5,670 bases of DNA, taken from positions 1 to 5,670 of the forward strand of contig JACRFF010000254.1 of the NCBI GenBank assembly GCA_016218005.1. Direction: 5' to 3'. Made by a program: the position numbers and the translations under genes. Source of the DNA: Ignavibacteriales bacterium (GTDB taxonomy: Bacteria > Bacteroidota > Ignavibacteria > UBA10030). The notes below the pieces were generated by a model that had not been told where the DNA came from, did no database searches, and saw only the letters and a program-made list of their open reading frames with translations. Positions 1 through 5,058 of this stretch are shown here, in pieces (the stretch's first letter is position 1; every line of letters begins with the position of its first letter).

Positions 1-177
1 CGGCTCAAAACACGCTGGCTGCTCGCTGTTCTTGCCGCACTCCTGATCATCGGAACGATCTATCTCCGCTACCACTACGTCATTGACCTCGCCGGTGGAG
101 TCGCATTTTTCTTGTTGACGATTTGGAGCGGCGACCGATTGCGAAGCCGATGGCTCGGAATTTCTCGGCGGCCTTGA
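1..177 (+). CDS. PAP2-family phosphatase, C-terminal fragment
   Basis: This is the last 58 codons of a gene that begins before the window and ends at TGA 175-177. The fragment reads as a hydrophobic helix (residues about 6-21, WLLAVLAALLIIGTIY), then LRYHYVIDLAGG, then a second hydrophobic stretch (GVAFFLLTIW) and a basic tail. An Arg-x-His-x(3)-Asp arrangement followed by Gly-Gly right after a membrane helix is the form of the third catalytic motif of PAP2/phosphatidic-acid-phosphatase-like membrane enzymes, where the His is the phosphorylated nucleophile and the Asp assists it. Such enzymes dephosphorylate lipid phosphates or transfer phospho-head groups at the membrane. The substrate cannot be told from the fragment, and the first two motifs lie outside the window. 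It is the upstream member of the + strand block, 71 bases before the next start. Confidence 0.72.
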   Translation, partial: RLKTRWLLAVLAALLIIGTIYLRYHYVIDLAGGVAFFLLTIWSGDRLRSRWLGISRRP

Positions 178-248
178 AGTCCCGGCTCGAATCTTGCGCC
201 TCACCTCAATTCTGAATAAGTTGCATCCGAACGAAGATTGCGCGTGCC

Positions 249-530
249 ATGACAGCAGATCAACTCCTGAAAGAACTCGAAGAGCTTGCGAACAAGAGCG
301 GCATCCAAGTTCGTTACGAGAAAGGTGATTTCGACGGCGGCTTCTGCGTGTTGAAAGCCGAGCGGATCATCGTTGTCAATAAGAAGCTGGCGACGCCGCG
401 CCGCGCATCCGTGCTTGCGCAGGGAGTAGCAGAGGTCGGCATCGAAGAACTGTATCTCAAGCCGGTCGTGCGCGAGTTTATCGAAGAAGAATTATCCAAA
501 GCAGCCGCCGTCCGGGCAGGCACGCCGTAA
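249..530 (+). CDS. Small conserved-looking protein of unknown function, upstream of aroQ
   Basis: A 93-residue soluble protein with no signal peptide or membrane segment. The N-terminus (residues 1-18, TADQLLKELEELANKSG) is predicted by eye to be an amphipathic helix. A short beta-rich middle follows (IQVRYEKGDFDGGFCVL, then RIIVVNKKL), then a helical C-terminal half with an acidic VVREFIEEEL patch and a low-complexity Ala/Arg tail. The pattern of LEELA, VRYEKG and PxVREFIEEEL resembles small uncharacterised proteins that I recall from Bacteroidota/Chlorobiota-type genomes, but I cannot name a family and assign no function. The ATG at 249 is the first in frame; no strong Shine-Dalgarno sequence precedes it. 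It lies 39 bases before aroQ on the same strand, so co-transcription is likely. Codon use matches its neighbours, which supports real coding. Confidence 0.72.
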   Translation: MTADQLLKELEELANKSGIQVRYEKGDFDGGFCVLKAERIIVVNKKLATPRRASVLAQGVAEVGIEELYLKPVVREFIEEELSKAAAVRAGTP

Positions 531-569
531 CGACGGCAGCCGAACAACCTTCACAGCGTGAGTACCCGC

Positions 570-1001
570 ATGAAACGCATCCTCATTATCAACGGTCCCA
601 ATCTCAATCTTCTCGGCAAGCGCGAGCCGAACATCTACGGCTCTACCACGCTGTACGACGTCGAAACAAGCGTGAAGAAAAAGTTTCCGAACGTTCAGAT
701 AGAATTCTACCAATCAAACGTGGAAGGCGAGCTGATCAACGCGATCCAGCAAGGCATGAGCGGCGCGTTCGACGGCATCGTGTTGAACGCCGGCGGCTAC
801 ACGCACACGTCGGTCGCCGTGCGTGATGCGGTGGCGGCGTTGAAGATTCCCGTGATCGAAGTCCACATCAGCAACGTGTACGCGCGGGAGGAGTTTCGCA
901 AGCAGTCGCTCATCGCTCCCGTGTGTCAAGGTTCCATCGTCGGACTCGGCGCCAAGGGATACGAGCTTGCCGTCGAGGCGCTTGTGGAGAACGCATCGTG
1001 A
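570..1001 (+). CDS. aroQ: 3-dehydroquinate dehydratase, type II
   Basis: A cytoplasmic shikimate-pathway enzyme that removes water from 3-dehydroquinate to give 3-dehydroshikimate through an enolate intermediate; type II enzymes are dodecamers. The 143-residue length is normal. Visible family signatures are INGPNLNLLGKREPNIYG (residues 7-24) with Arg18 and the catalytic Tyr23 on the flexible lid, LNAGGYTHTS (72-81) with Asn73 for substrate binding, and EVHISN (97-102) with the general acid His99, followed by AREEFR. I chose ATG 570 because the conserved beta-strand MKRILIINGPN starts there; an in-frame GTG at 558 would add only STR-type residues. GTGAG at 558-562 is a possible weak ribosome site for ATG 570. 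The stop TGA (999-1001) overlaps the next gene's GTG start, implying translational coupling. No key residue is missing. Confidence 0.96.
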   Translation: MKRILIINGPNLNLLGKREPNIYGSTTLYDVETSVKKKFPNVQIEFYQSNVEGELINAIQQGMSGAFDGIVLNAGGYTHTSVAVRDAVAALKIPVIEVHISNVYAREEFRKQSLIAPVCQGSIVGLGAKGYELAVEALVENAS

Positions 1002-1681
1002 TCACCGCCGTCGTCTTCGACCTCGATAACACGCTGGTAGATTTTATGGCAATGAAACGCCAGGCCGTCGATGGCGCCATCCACGCGATGCGCGACGCCG
1101 GACTGAAACTCTCCGTCGAGGAAACCAAGCAACGGATCGACCGCATTTACAAGGACAAGGGGATCGAATTCCAACTGGTGTTCGATGAGCTGCTGTATCA
1201 AGAATTCAGCAAGATTGATTACAAGATTCTTTCCGCGGGCGTTATCGCCTACCGCCGTGCGCGGGAAGCCGCGCTTGTCTCCTATCCGCACGTAACGATG
1301 ACGCTCATGGAGCTTGCCAAGATGCACCTGAAGCTCGGCGTCGTCTCCGATGCGCCGGCGAAGGAAGCGTGGCTGCGTCTCACCTATCTCAACCTCCACC
1401 ATATCTTTGATGCGGTCGTGACGTTCGACGACAGCGGCGAACGCAAACCGAATCCCGGACCCTTCCGCAAAGTGTTGAAGCGGCTCGGCGTGAAAGCCGA
1501 CGAAGCATTGATGGTGGGCGATTGGGCAGAGCGCGACGTGGTGGGCGCAAAGCAAGTGGGAATGAAAACGGTCTTCGCGAGGTACGGCGATACGTTCGGC
1601 ACGCTCGTTTCCAACGCCGACTACGACGTGGACGACGTGGCACAGGTGGTGGAGATCGTGAAGAACGAGAACGCGCAATGA
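998..1681 (+). CDS. HAD-superfamily hydrolase (phosphatase), subfamily IA type
   Basis: A 227-residue soluble protein with all four haloacid-dehalogenase motifs. Motif I is FDLDNT (residues 7-12), with Asp8 as nucleophile and Asp10 as acid/base. Motif II is the Ser of VVSDAP (Ser117). Motif III is Lys150 in GERKPNP. Motif IV is GDWAERD (174-180). The helical cap between motifs I and II (about residues 15-95) marks a C1-cap enzyme. Such proteins hydrolyse small phosphorylated metabolites; the substrate cannot be read from sequence. The layout recalls the TIGR02253-like group, an impression from memory only. The start is GTG 998, which places VVFDLDNT at the N-terminus as usual; frames reaching further upstream run through aroQ and lack homology. 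It overlaps aroQ by GTGA and acpS by ATGA, so all three are likely co-translated. Confidence 0.9.
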   Translation: MITAVVFDLDNTLVDFMAMKRQAVDGAIHAMRDAGLKLSVEETKQRIDRIYKDKGIEFQLVFDELLYQEFSKIDYKILSAGVIAYRRAREAALVSYPHVTMTLMELAKMHLKLGVVSDAPAKEAWLRLTYLNLHHIFDAVVTFDDSGERKPNPGPFRKVLKRLGVKADEALMVGDWAERDVVGAKQVGMKTVFARYGDTFGTLVSNADYDVDDVAQVVEIVKNENAQ

Positions 1682-2064
1682 ACACGAAATCGAAAATCGC
1701 CGGCATCGGCGTGGACGTGGTGGATGTGGAGCGGATGAAGGGGGTGCTGGAGCGCCAGCAAGATTATTTTCTGAACAAGATTTTCAGCGATATGGAAGTG
1801 GCGTACTGCAAGTCGCGGCCGCGGCCGTACATCCACTTCGCCGCGCGGTTCGCCGCCAAGGAAGCGGTGGCGAAAGCGATGCGCACCGGATGGAGCGGCG
1901 CGTTCCATTGGAAGGACATTGAAGTGGTGAACGATGCCACAGGCGCGCCGCACATTCTGCTCGTAGGCGAAGTGGCGCGCGCGCTCAAGGAGTGCAAACT
2001 GCATCTCTCCATCTCCCACTCGGATACGACTGTCGTTGCGTTCGTGGTGATGGAGCAGATGTGA
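1678..2064 (+). CDS. acpS: Holo-[acyl-carrier-protein] synthase
   Basis: Transfers the 4'-phosphopantetheine arm of coenzyme A to a serine of apo-ACP, activating it for fatty-acid synthesis. The 128 residues match the usual 115-130 of the AcpS type, which acts as a cytoplasmic trimer. Seen in the sequence: GIGVDVVDVERM (residues 9-20) with the Mg-binding Asp13; FAARFAAKEAVAKAM (54-68) with Glu62, equivalent to Glu58 of the E. coli enzyme; and the C-terminal HLSISHSDTTVVAFVV strand pair (109-124). ATG 1678 overlaps the TGA of the HAD gene in ATGA; the open frame extends further upstream but only as an antiphase read through that gene. It is the last gene of the + block, and repetitive DNA follows its stop directly. 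No classical T-tract terminator is visible. Confidence 0.95.
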   Translation: MNTKSKIAGIGVDVVDVERMKGVLERQQDYFLNKIFSDMEVAYCKSRPRPYIHFAARFAAKEAVAKAMRTGWSGAFHWKDIEVVNDATGAPHILLVGEVARALKECKLHLSISHSDTTVVAFVVMEQM

Positions 2065-2101
2065 ATCTTCAACTCAGACCGTGCGCTTGGCTGTTTTACT
2101 T

Positions 2102-2235
2102 GCCCGCCAGCGAGCGCGGCGGGATTTCGGCGAGGCCTCAGTCGAACGCTCCGCCGAGACGCTCGGCCCGAAGGCTCAATCGAGCCGCTGGCCCGCCAAA
2201 CTGCGCGGCGGGCTGGCCCGCCAGAGAGCGCGGCG
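2102..2235. repeat. Cluster of three GC-rich ~22-base repeats with inverted arms
   Basis: Three copies share the pattern GCCCGCCA, four variable bases, GCGCGGCG. They lie at 2102-2123, 2191-2212 and 2216-2235; the third lacks the final GG. In the first two copies the arms CCCGCC and GGCGGG are inverted, so each copy can form its own short hairpin. Copies two and three are only three bases apart, allowing alternative pairings such as GGCGGGC of copy two with GCCCGCC of copy three. Between copies one and two, TCGGCG (2127-2132) and CGCCGA (2152-2157) form another inverted pair. This looks like a mosaic of dispersed palindromic units rather than a terminator, as no T-run follows. Confidence 0.75.
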
Positions 2236-2254
2236 ATGTATTATATTGGTAGCG

Positions 2255-2289
2255 TTTCTCGTTCCCACGCGGAGCGTGGGAACGAGAAA
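2255..2289. repeat. Perfect 16-bp-arm palindrome, REP-like element
   Basis: TTTCTCGTTCCCACGC (2255-2270) is the exact reverse complement of 2274-2289, with only GGA between. The core GTTCCCACGC...GCGTGGGAAC is one I recognise from memory as a dispersed intergenic palindrome seen in unrelated bacteria, often revealed by spurious VPTLRVGT/VPTRSVGT peptides; that recognition has not been checked by search. The stem could form in RNA from either strand, but neither side has a T-tract beyond the palindrome, so intrinsic termination is not the obvious role. Elements of this shape are typical substrates of REP-associated (RAYT/Y1) transposases; no such gene is in the window. Confidence 0.85.
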
Positions 2290-2398
2290 AATGGCAAATA
2301 GGATTGCAGTACAAAACTCAACCGGTGGCGCAGTGCGTTTTCTGCGTCCCCCGCTTTTTGCGGACATCGCCGCATCATAGGCGGTTGATAACTAATAT

Positions 2399-2404
2399 AG
2401 GAGG
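2399..2404 (+). promoter_or_regulatory. Strong Shine-Dalgarno AGGAGG of the frameshifted secreted-protein gene
   Basis: AGGAGG at 2399-2404 is followed by ATG 2406 (1-base gap) and ATG 2409 (4-base gap). The second ATG is the better spaced start. A consensus ribosome site followed directly by a signal peptide shows the reading frame was built for translation even though it later closes. Confidence 0.8.
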
Positions 2405-2408
2405 CATG

Positions 2409-3106
2409 ATGAAGTTAAAGTCTATTAGATCAATTACCATCCTTTTGTCTTTTATTATTATAGACTTGGGTTTGCACAAAACGCCTTCCTCGAAGATGGG
2501 CATGGCGCGACAGCTCTCTTTGCAGGTGTAGCGTACAATAAAGACGCGTTATCAATTGGAGGAGCTGCTGGATTCTCTGTTAATGGTAGGTTAGATATTC
2601 GCTTAGCGGTAGCTACGGTTTCTTTTTCAAAGATTCATTATTCTGGAACAGCGTTTGTACCAACATTAGAATTTCAAGTCATCAAAGATAATGCTCAAAT
2701 CCCCACGTCATTTTCTGCCGGTATTTCAATCGAAACTGCCTCATATACGTACGACTTTAACCCTCAAGTTGAAATCTCCAACATCAGTGGTTCTCTCTTC
2801 ACAACCATTTATCGCAATGTTGCCATTGGAACAACTCTGATCATACAACCGGCGTATCAAGTTCATTATCTTCGAAGCCTTTCCAGCTCGCGTCAGGTTT
2901 TCACCGTTCTTTATTATGATCGCTCAGGCTATTCTTTTCAGCAGATTCCCAACACTCAAAACGCAGAAAAGGAATCTTGGATTCATTCAATCGGTTTTAC
3001 TTTGTGTTTCAAGACATCAAATACAACACGATTCCTGGTTTCTCCAGCAGTTTCTGCATCACCGGAGATTACAACATGGGGCGGAGAACTCGGGCTAATA
3101 TTTTAG
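2409..3106 (+). pseudogene. Secreted, probably outer-membrane barrel-like protein; signal peptide and body in different frames
   Basis: From ATG 2409 the first frame encodes a textbook signal peptide, MKLKSIRSITILLSFIIIDL, then runs out of frame and stops at TAG 2529-2531. The -1 frame is open from 2429 to TAG 3104-3106. From 2468 it reads GFAQNAFLEDGHGA and on for 212 codons without a stop, but has no start codon of its own near its beginning. Joining the two gives a secreted protein of about 232 residues with a plausible ..FAQ or ..LAQ signal-peptidase site. The body is rich in alternating hydrophobic/polar strands (LSIGGAAGFSVNGRLDIRLAV, TTLIIQPAYQVHYLRSL) and ends GGELGLIF with a terminal Phe, as in outer-membrane beta-barrels. 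Family not recognised. Codon use is visibly more AT-rich than the neighbours, suggesting different origin or constraint. Only one frame change is needed; it may be a real lesion, a sequence error or programmed slippage. Confidence 0.72.
2468..2474 (+). other. GGGTTTG heptamer in phase for -1 ribosomal frameshifting
   Basis: The heptamer fits the X XXY YYZ rule in the frame set by ATG 2409: zero-frame codons are GGT TTG, and a one-base backward slip re-pairs on GGG TTT. The next codon is then GCA, exactly the frame of the 212-codon downstream body. No strong stimulatory hairpin is evident just downstream; CTTC/GAAG around a 3-base loop shortly after is weak. An ancestral GGGG run with one G lost would explain the same data. 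Confidence 0.4.
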
Positions 3107-3136
3107 TGGCAATCGCCTCACCTCTTTAATAAGAGC

Positions 3137-3178
3137 CGGGGGTGCCGAGGGCATGCCTTTGGCACATTGCAACCCCCG
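3137..3178. repeat. Nested palindrome upstream of the methyltransferase
   Basis: The outer arms CGGGGGT (3137-3143) and ACCCCCG (3172-3178) are exact inverse complements. Inside, 3142-3165 is a near-perfect 24-base palindrome centred on GCATGC (3151-3156): arms GTGCC and GGCAC pair fully and only two G-T positions interrupt the rest. Inner and outer arms compete for two bases, so they are either alternative folds or a stem with a side bulge. The element lies 30 bases after the upstream gene's stop and 27 bases before the methyltransferase ATG. With no T-run after it, it looks like a second dispersed palindromic unit or a leader structure. A small CTCTT-TAAT-AAGAG hairpin (3122-3135) precedes it. 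Confidence 0.75.
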
Positions 3179-3205
3179 CTTCTCGGAAAGAATCGCCCGT
3201 TGAGC

Positions 3206-3946
3206 ATGTTTCGTAAACTTGCCAAGCTGTTGCGTGATCCTGTCGGCGTGTTAAGCCGTCGGTGGATGACGATGGTCGAGCGGCTGCGTTTTGCCGGCGG
3301 CGGCGACTACCGGACTGCCGACTACTGGAACTACCGCCACGGCAAATATGGATTCGACCTGCGCGGCGTCGGCGATAAGTCCAAGTCGCACGAAGAAAAC
3401 GTCAAGCTGCTCGAGCAAGGCTCGCGGGTGTTCCTTGCTGTCTGCCGCGAGGCAAAGATTCCCTTCCGCCGTGCGCGCGTTCTCGATATCGGCTGCGGCA
3501 CGGGACATTTTGCCGAAGTTCTTCGCAACAACGGCGTGAAGGATTACCTCGGCGTCGACAATGTCGATACGTTGTTCCAAGGTTTGCACGCACGGCTGCC
3601 GGGTTTCCGCTTCGAGCAAGTCGACATAGCGACGCAACGGTTGCGCGGAACGTACGACCTCATCGCAGCGATGGACGTGTTACAGCATATTGCCAACGAG
3701 GAAAAGTTTGCGTTCGCGCTCGAAAATATCAGGTCGCATCTTGCACCCTCAGGCACGGTCGTTATTTCGACGCACCTCGGACCGTATCGGCGCGAGGCAT
3801 TTTATTTTATCCGCAGGCCGTTGGAAGCATTTCAAAAATTTTTCCCCGGCTTCGCCTTCAGCACGCCGGTCGCGTATGCCGACAGTTTTGTTTTCAGTCT
3901 TCGGAGAAATCAGAAGCGCGCCTCCGCGATTTCTTCACGGCGCTAG
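3206..3946 (+). CDS. Class I SAM-dependent methyltransferase
   Basis: A 246-residue cytoplasmic protein. Residues 1-40 are basic and helical and carry no motif. The Rossmann-type methyltransferase domain covers about 85-195: motif I is RVLDIGCGTGHFAEVL (91-106), which binds S-adenosylmethionine; YLGVDN (114-119) has the acidic residue that contacts the ribose; VDIAT (139-143) is the motif for the adenine region; and YDLIAAMDVLQHI (150-162) then LAPSGTVVIS (179-188) match motifs IV and V of methyltransferase type 11/23 folds. Substrate unknown; the family includes small-molecule, lipid-quinone and sugar methyltransferases. ATG 3206 is preferred; TTG 3200 is an alternative with GGAAAG (3185-3190) better spaced. 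It stands alone between palindromic DNA and a convergent operon. Its stop codon lies inside the 10-base palindrome GCGCTAGCGC (3940-3949). Confidence 0.9.
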   Translation: MFRKLAKLLRDPVGVLSRRWMTMVERLRFAGGGDYRTADYWNYRHGKYGFDLRGVGDKSKSHEENVKLLEQGSRVFLAVCREAKIPFRRARVLDIGCGTGHFAEVLRNNGVKDYLGVDNVDTLFQGLHARLPGFRFEQVDIATQRLRGTYDLIAAMDVLQHIANEEKFAFALENIRSHLAPSGTVVISTHLGPYRREAFYFIRRPLEAFQKFFPGFAFSTPVAYADSFVFSLRRNQKRASAISSRR

Positions 3947-4012
3947 CGCAGGGGCCGGTTCGGCGGGATTCTTCGTTCACTTGTCTGTTGCGTCGTGGGC
4001 TTCGCCGTTGAG

Positions 4013-4111
4013 TCAGAATTTTTTCAGCTTGTCGCGGAATGTAGAGAGACTTAGCTTCAACATCTGCGGCGCTTTCATCTCCCATCTGGTGTCATTTTGC
4101 AATCCCGCGTT
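4013..4111 (-). pseudogene. Remnant of a Fis-type helix-turn-helix C-terminus (NtrC-family regulator)
   Basis: Between an in-frame TGA (4112-4114) and the stop at 4013-4015, the minus strand reads NAGLQNDTRWEMKAPQML, then KLSLSTFRDKLKKF, then stop. The spacing of Trp, Met-Lys-Ala, Met-Leu, Ser-x-Ser-Thr-Phe-Arg and a final Lys-Leu-Lys-Lys-Phe is that of the DNA-binding end of sigma-54-dependent activators, which typically close with a sequence such as AAxxLgisrsTLrxKLKky. Only the last ~28 residues remain; the ATPase and receiver domains are absent, and the preceding DNA is the intact protease gene in another frame. It overlaps the last 12 sense codons of that gene. An alternative is chance resemblance, since the piece is short. 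Confidence 0.45.
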
Positions 4112-4566
4112 TCATGCTGGACTTCGAGTATAACTTGCTTTACAACACTTTCGGCGGCGCGCGCAACTTCTGGAGTGATAGTTCCGTTGATGCGAAATTC
4201 TTTGCCCACAACGCCGAGCACGGTAAGACTCGGCGGCAACTCCTCCAGCATCCGCGCAAGTTCAATCGCCTCTCCAATACCGAATGCGTGCGAGGACGAG
4301 GTTGCAAACTCCGCCCGAACCGGCTTTGCTCCAGCATCGAAGCGAACCACCGTTCCCGGAGTTTTCTCTGCGCGTACGGCATCAACGACGACCACGCGGT
4401 CGAATCCTTTCCATCGCTCCATCAGCGCCGCCCCGTCGCCGTTGTGCTCGATGATTGCGACCTCCGGCAGCGACAGCGACCGTAGTTGTCCGGCAACGAG
4501 CAGACCGATGGCGTCGTCGCCGCGCATTGGATTGCCGACGCCGACGACCAATGTTCGTTCACACAT
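4075..4566 (-). CDS. [NiFe] hydrogenase maturation protease (HyaD/HybD type)
   Basis: A 163-residue endopeptidase that clips the C-terminal tail from a nickel-loaded hydrogenase large subunit in the cytoplasm, locking the active site. Seen: VVGVGNPMRGDDAIG (residues 7-21), where Asp18 takes the place of HybD Glu16; VVVVDAV (58-64) with Asp62; and SSSHAFGIGEAIELA (90-104) with His93. These are the three nickel-sensing positions of the family, the first an Asp instead of Glu, a common variant. LTVLGVVG (114-121) is the usual central strand. The start is ATG 4566: it overlaps the upstream stop by 8 bases and puts TLVVGVGN at the N-terminus, whereas an upstream in-frame TTG (4599) would add only 11 unconserved residues. 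The last ~13 residues (HETRDCKMTPDGR) extend past the normal family end into remnant DNA. It is the third gene of the hydrogenase block. Confidence 0.93.
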   Translation of the reverse strand: MCERTLVVGVGNPMRGDDAIGLLVAGQLRSLSLPEVAIIEHNGDGAALMERWKGFDRVVVVDAVRAEKTPGTVVRFDAGAKPVRAEFATSSSHAFGIGEAIELARMLEELPPSLTVLGVVGKEFRINGTITPEVARAAESVVKQVILEVQHETRDCKMTPDGR

Positions 4567-5053
4567 TGAAGCGTTCTTCGATCGCGCGCGGTTCAGCAAT
4601 CTCGGCTATCAGCGGATGCACAAGTTGTTTGAAATCTTTGAACAGCATCCGGATCGCTTTTGAATGCGAGCACGCATTGAACACGACCGTTTCGTCCTGT
4701 GTCAGAGCGTCATCCACGATGACCGGCAATCCGTACAGGTTGCCGAACGGCGGCATCGCTCCCAGCTGGCAATCCGGAAAGAGCGTCATCAGGTCTTCCT
4801 CGTGCGCCAGATGCACGTTCTTCCCGCTCAGCACACGCTTCACCATGGATTCGTTCACGCGCATGTCAGCGCGCGAAACCGTCATCCAGAATTTCCCATC
4901 GACACGGACAATGATGGCCTTCGCCAATTCACTGTCAGGAACGTGCGTTGCCACCGCAGTTTGGTGCGCGGTGAACGTCAACTCGTGGTCGATGACTTCA
5001 AACGGCATTCCGCTCTTCTGAAGATAATTGATGAGATCACTGGTCTTTGCCAT
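4559..5053 (-). CDS. YbaK/ProX-type deacylase-domain protein in hydrogenase operon
   Basis: A 164-residue soluble single-domain protein. Family features: FTAHQTAVATHVPDSELAKAI (residues 27-47) with Lys45 at the position of the YbaK catalytic lysine; the strand IIVRVDGKFWMTVSRADMRVN; the glycine-rich LGAMPPFGNLYGLPV (97-111); and a closing VFNACSHSKAIRM (124-136). Known members hydrolyse wrongly charged tRNAs (Cys- or Ala-tRNA-Pro) in trans; many relatives have no known substrate, so the specificity here is open. ATG 5053 was chosen because AGGAGG lies 5 bases upstream and the domain begins at once; the frame continues upstream to 5203 only through untranslated-looking DNA. It starts 98 bases after the hydrogenase large subunit and overlaps the protease start by 8 bases, so it is co-translated with a hydrogenase maturation factor, an unusual setting for a tRNA-editing domain. 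Confidence 0.88.
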   Translation of the reverse strand: MAKTSDLINYLQKSGMPFEVIDHELTFTAHQTAVATHVPDSELAKAIIVRVDGKFWMTVSRADMRVNESMVKRVLSGKNVHLAHEEDLMTLFPDCQLGAMPPFGNLYGLPVIVDDALTQDETVVFNACSHSKAIRMLFKDFKQLVHPLIAEIAEPRAIEERFNV

Positions 5054-5058
5054 AGCTT

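Larger units (their letters stand above)
2065..2408. other. Gene-free, repeat-bearing intergenic stretch
   Basis: I find no credible gene in these 344 bases. Short open frames exist on both strands (for example about 2081-2380 + and 2176-2367 -), but their peptides are translations of the repeats themselves (RQRARR, LVPTRSVGTR-like) and lack family features. The first half is very GC-rich and built from repeated CCCGCC...GGCGGG units; a perfect palindrome follows. The last hundred bases become AT-richer toward the next gene and end in a strong ribosome-binding site. No confident promoter can be picked: TTGATAACTAATAT at 2385-2398 looks promoter-like but lies too close to the ribosome site to serve the next gene. 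Confidence 0.75.

Noticed and set aside
558..569. GTG 558 as an upstream start for aroQ
   Set aside because: It adds four unconserved residues; the conserved MKRILIINGPN begins at ATG 570, and GTGAG at 558-562 could serve as its weak ribosome site.
926..1678. Long open frame of 250 codons on the minus strand opposite the HAD gene
   Set aside because: Its His/Val/Arg-heavy peptide has no family features and lies antisense to a gene with all HAD motifs; it is a by-product of GC-rich codon use.
2102..2289. Repeats after acpS as an intrinsic terminator or CRISPR array
   Set aside because: No T-run follows any hairpin, and the three repeats have unequal spacing (67 and 3 bases) with no spacer pattern, so neither reading fits.
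2081..2380. Open frame of 99 codons after acpS
   Set aside because: Its peptide is a translation of the GC-rich repeats and the palindrome, with no ribosome site; the same repeats give similar peptides on the other strand.
2916..3098. Short + frame inside the barrel-like gene
   Set aside because: It lies in a different frame from the 212-codon body and has no recognisable features or ribosome site.
3167..3205. TTG 3167 as start of the methyltransferase
   Set aside because: It falls inside the nested palindrome and has no ribosome site; ATG 3206 or TTG 3200 is more sensible.
3940..3949. GCGCTAGCGC palindrome at the methyltransferase stop as a terminator
   Set aside because: Ten bases with no loop and no T-run cannot act as an intrinsic terminator; chance is sufficient in GC-rich DNA.
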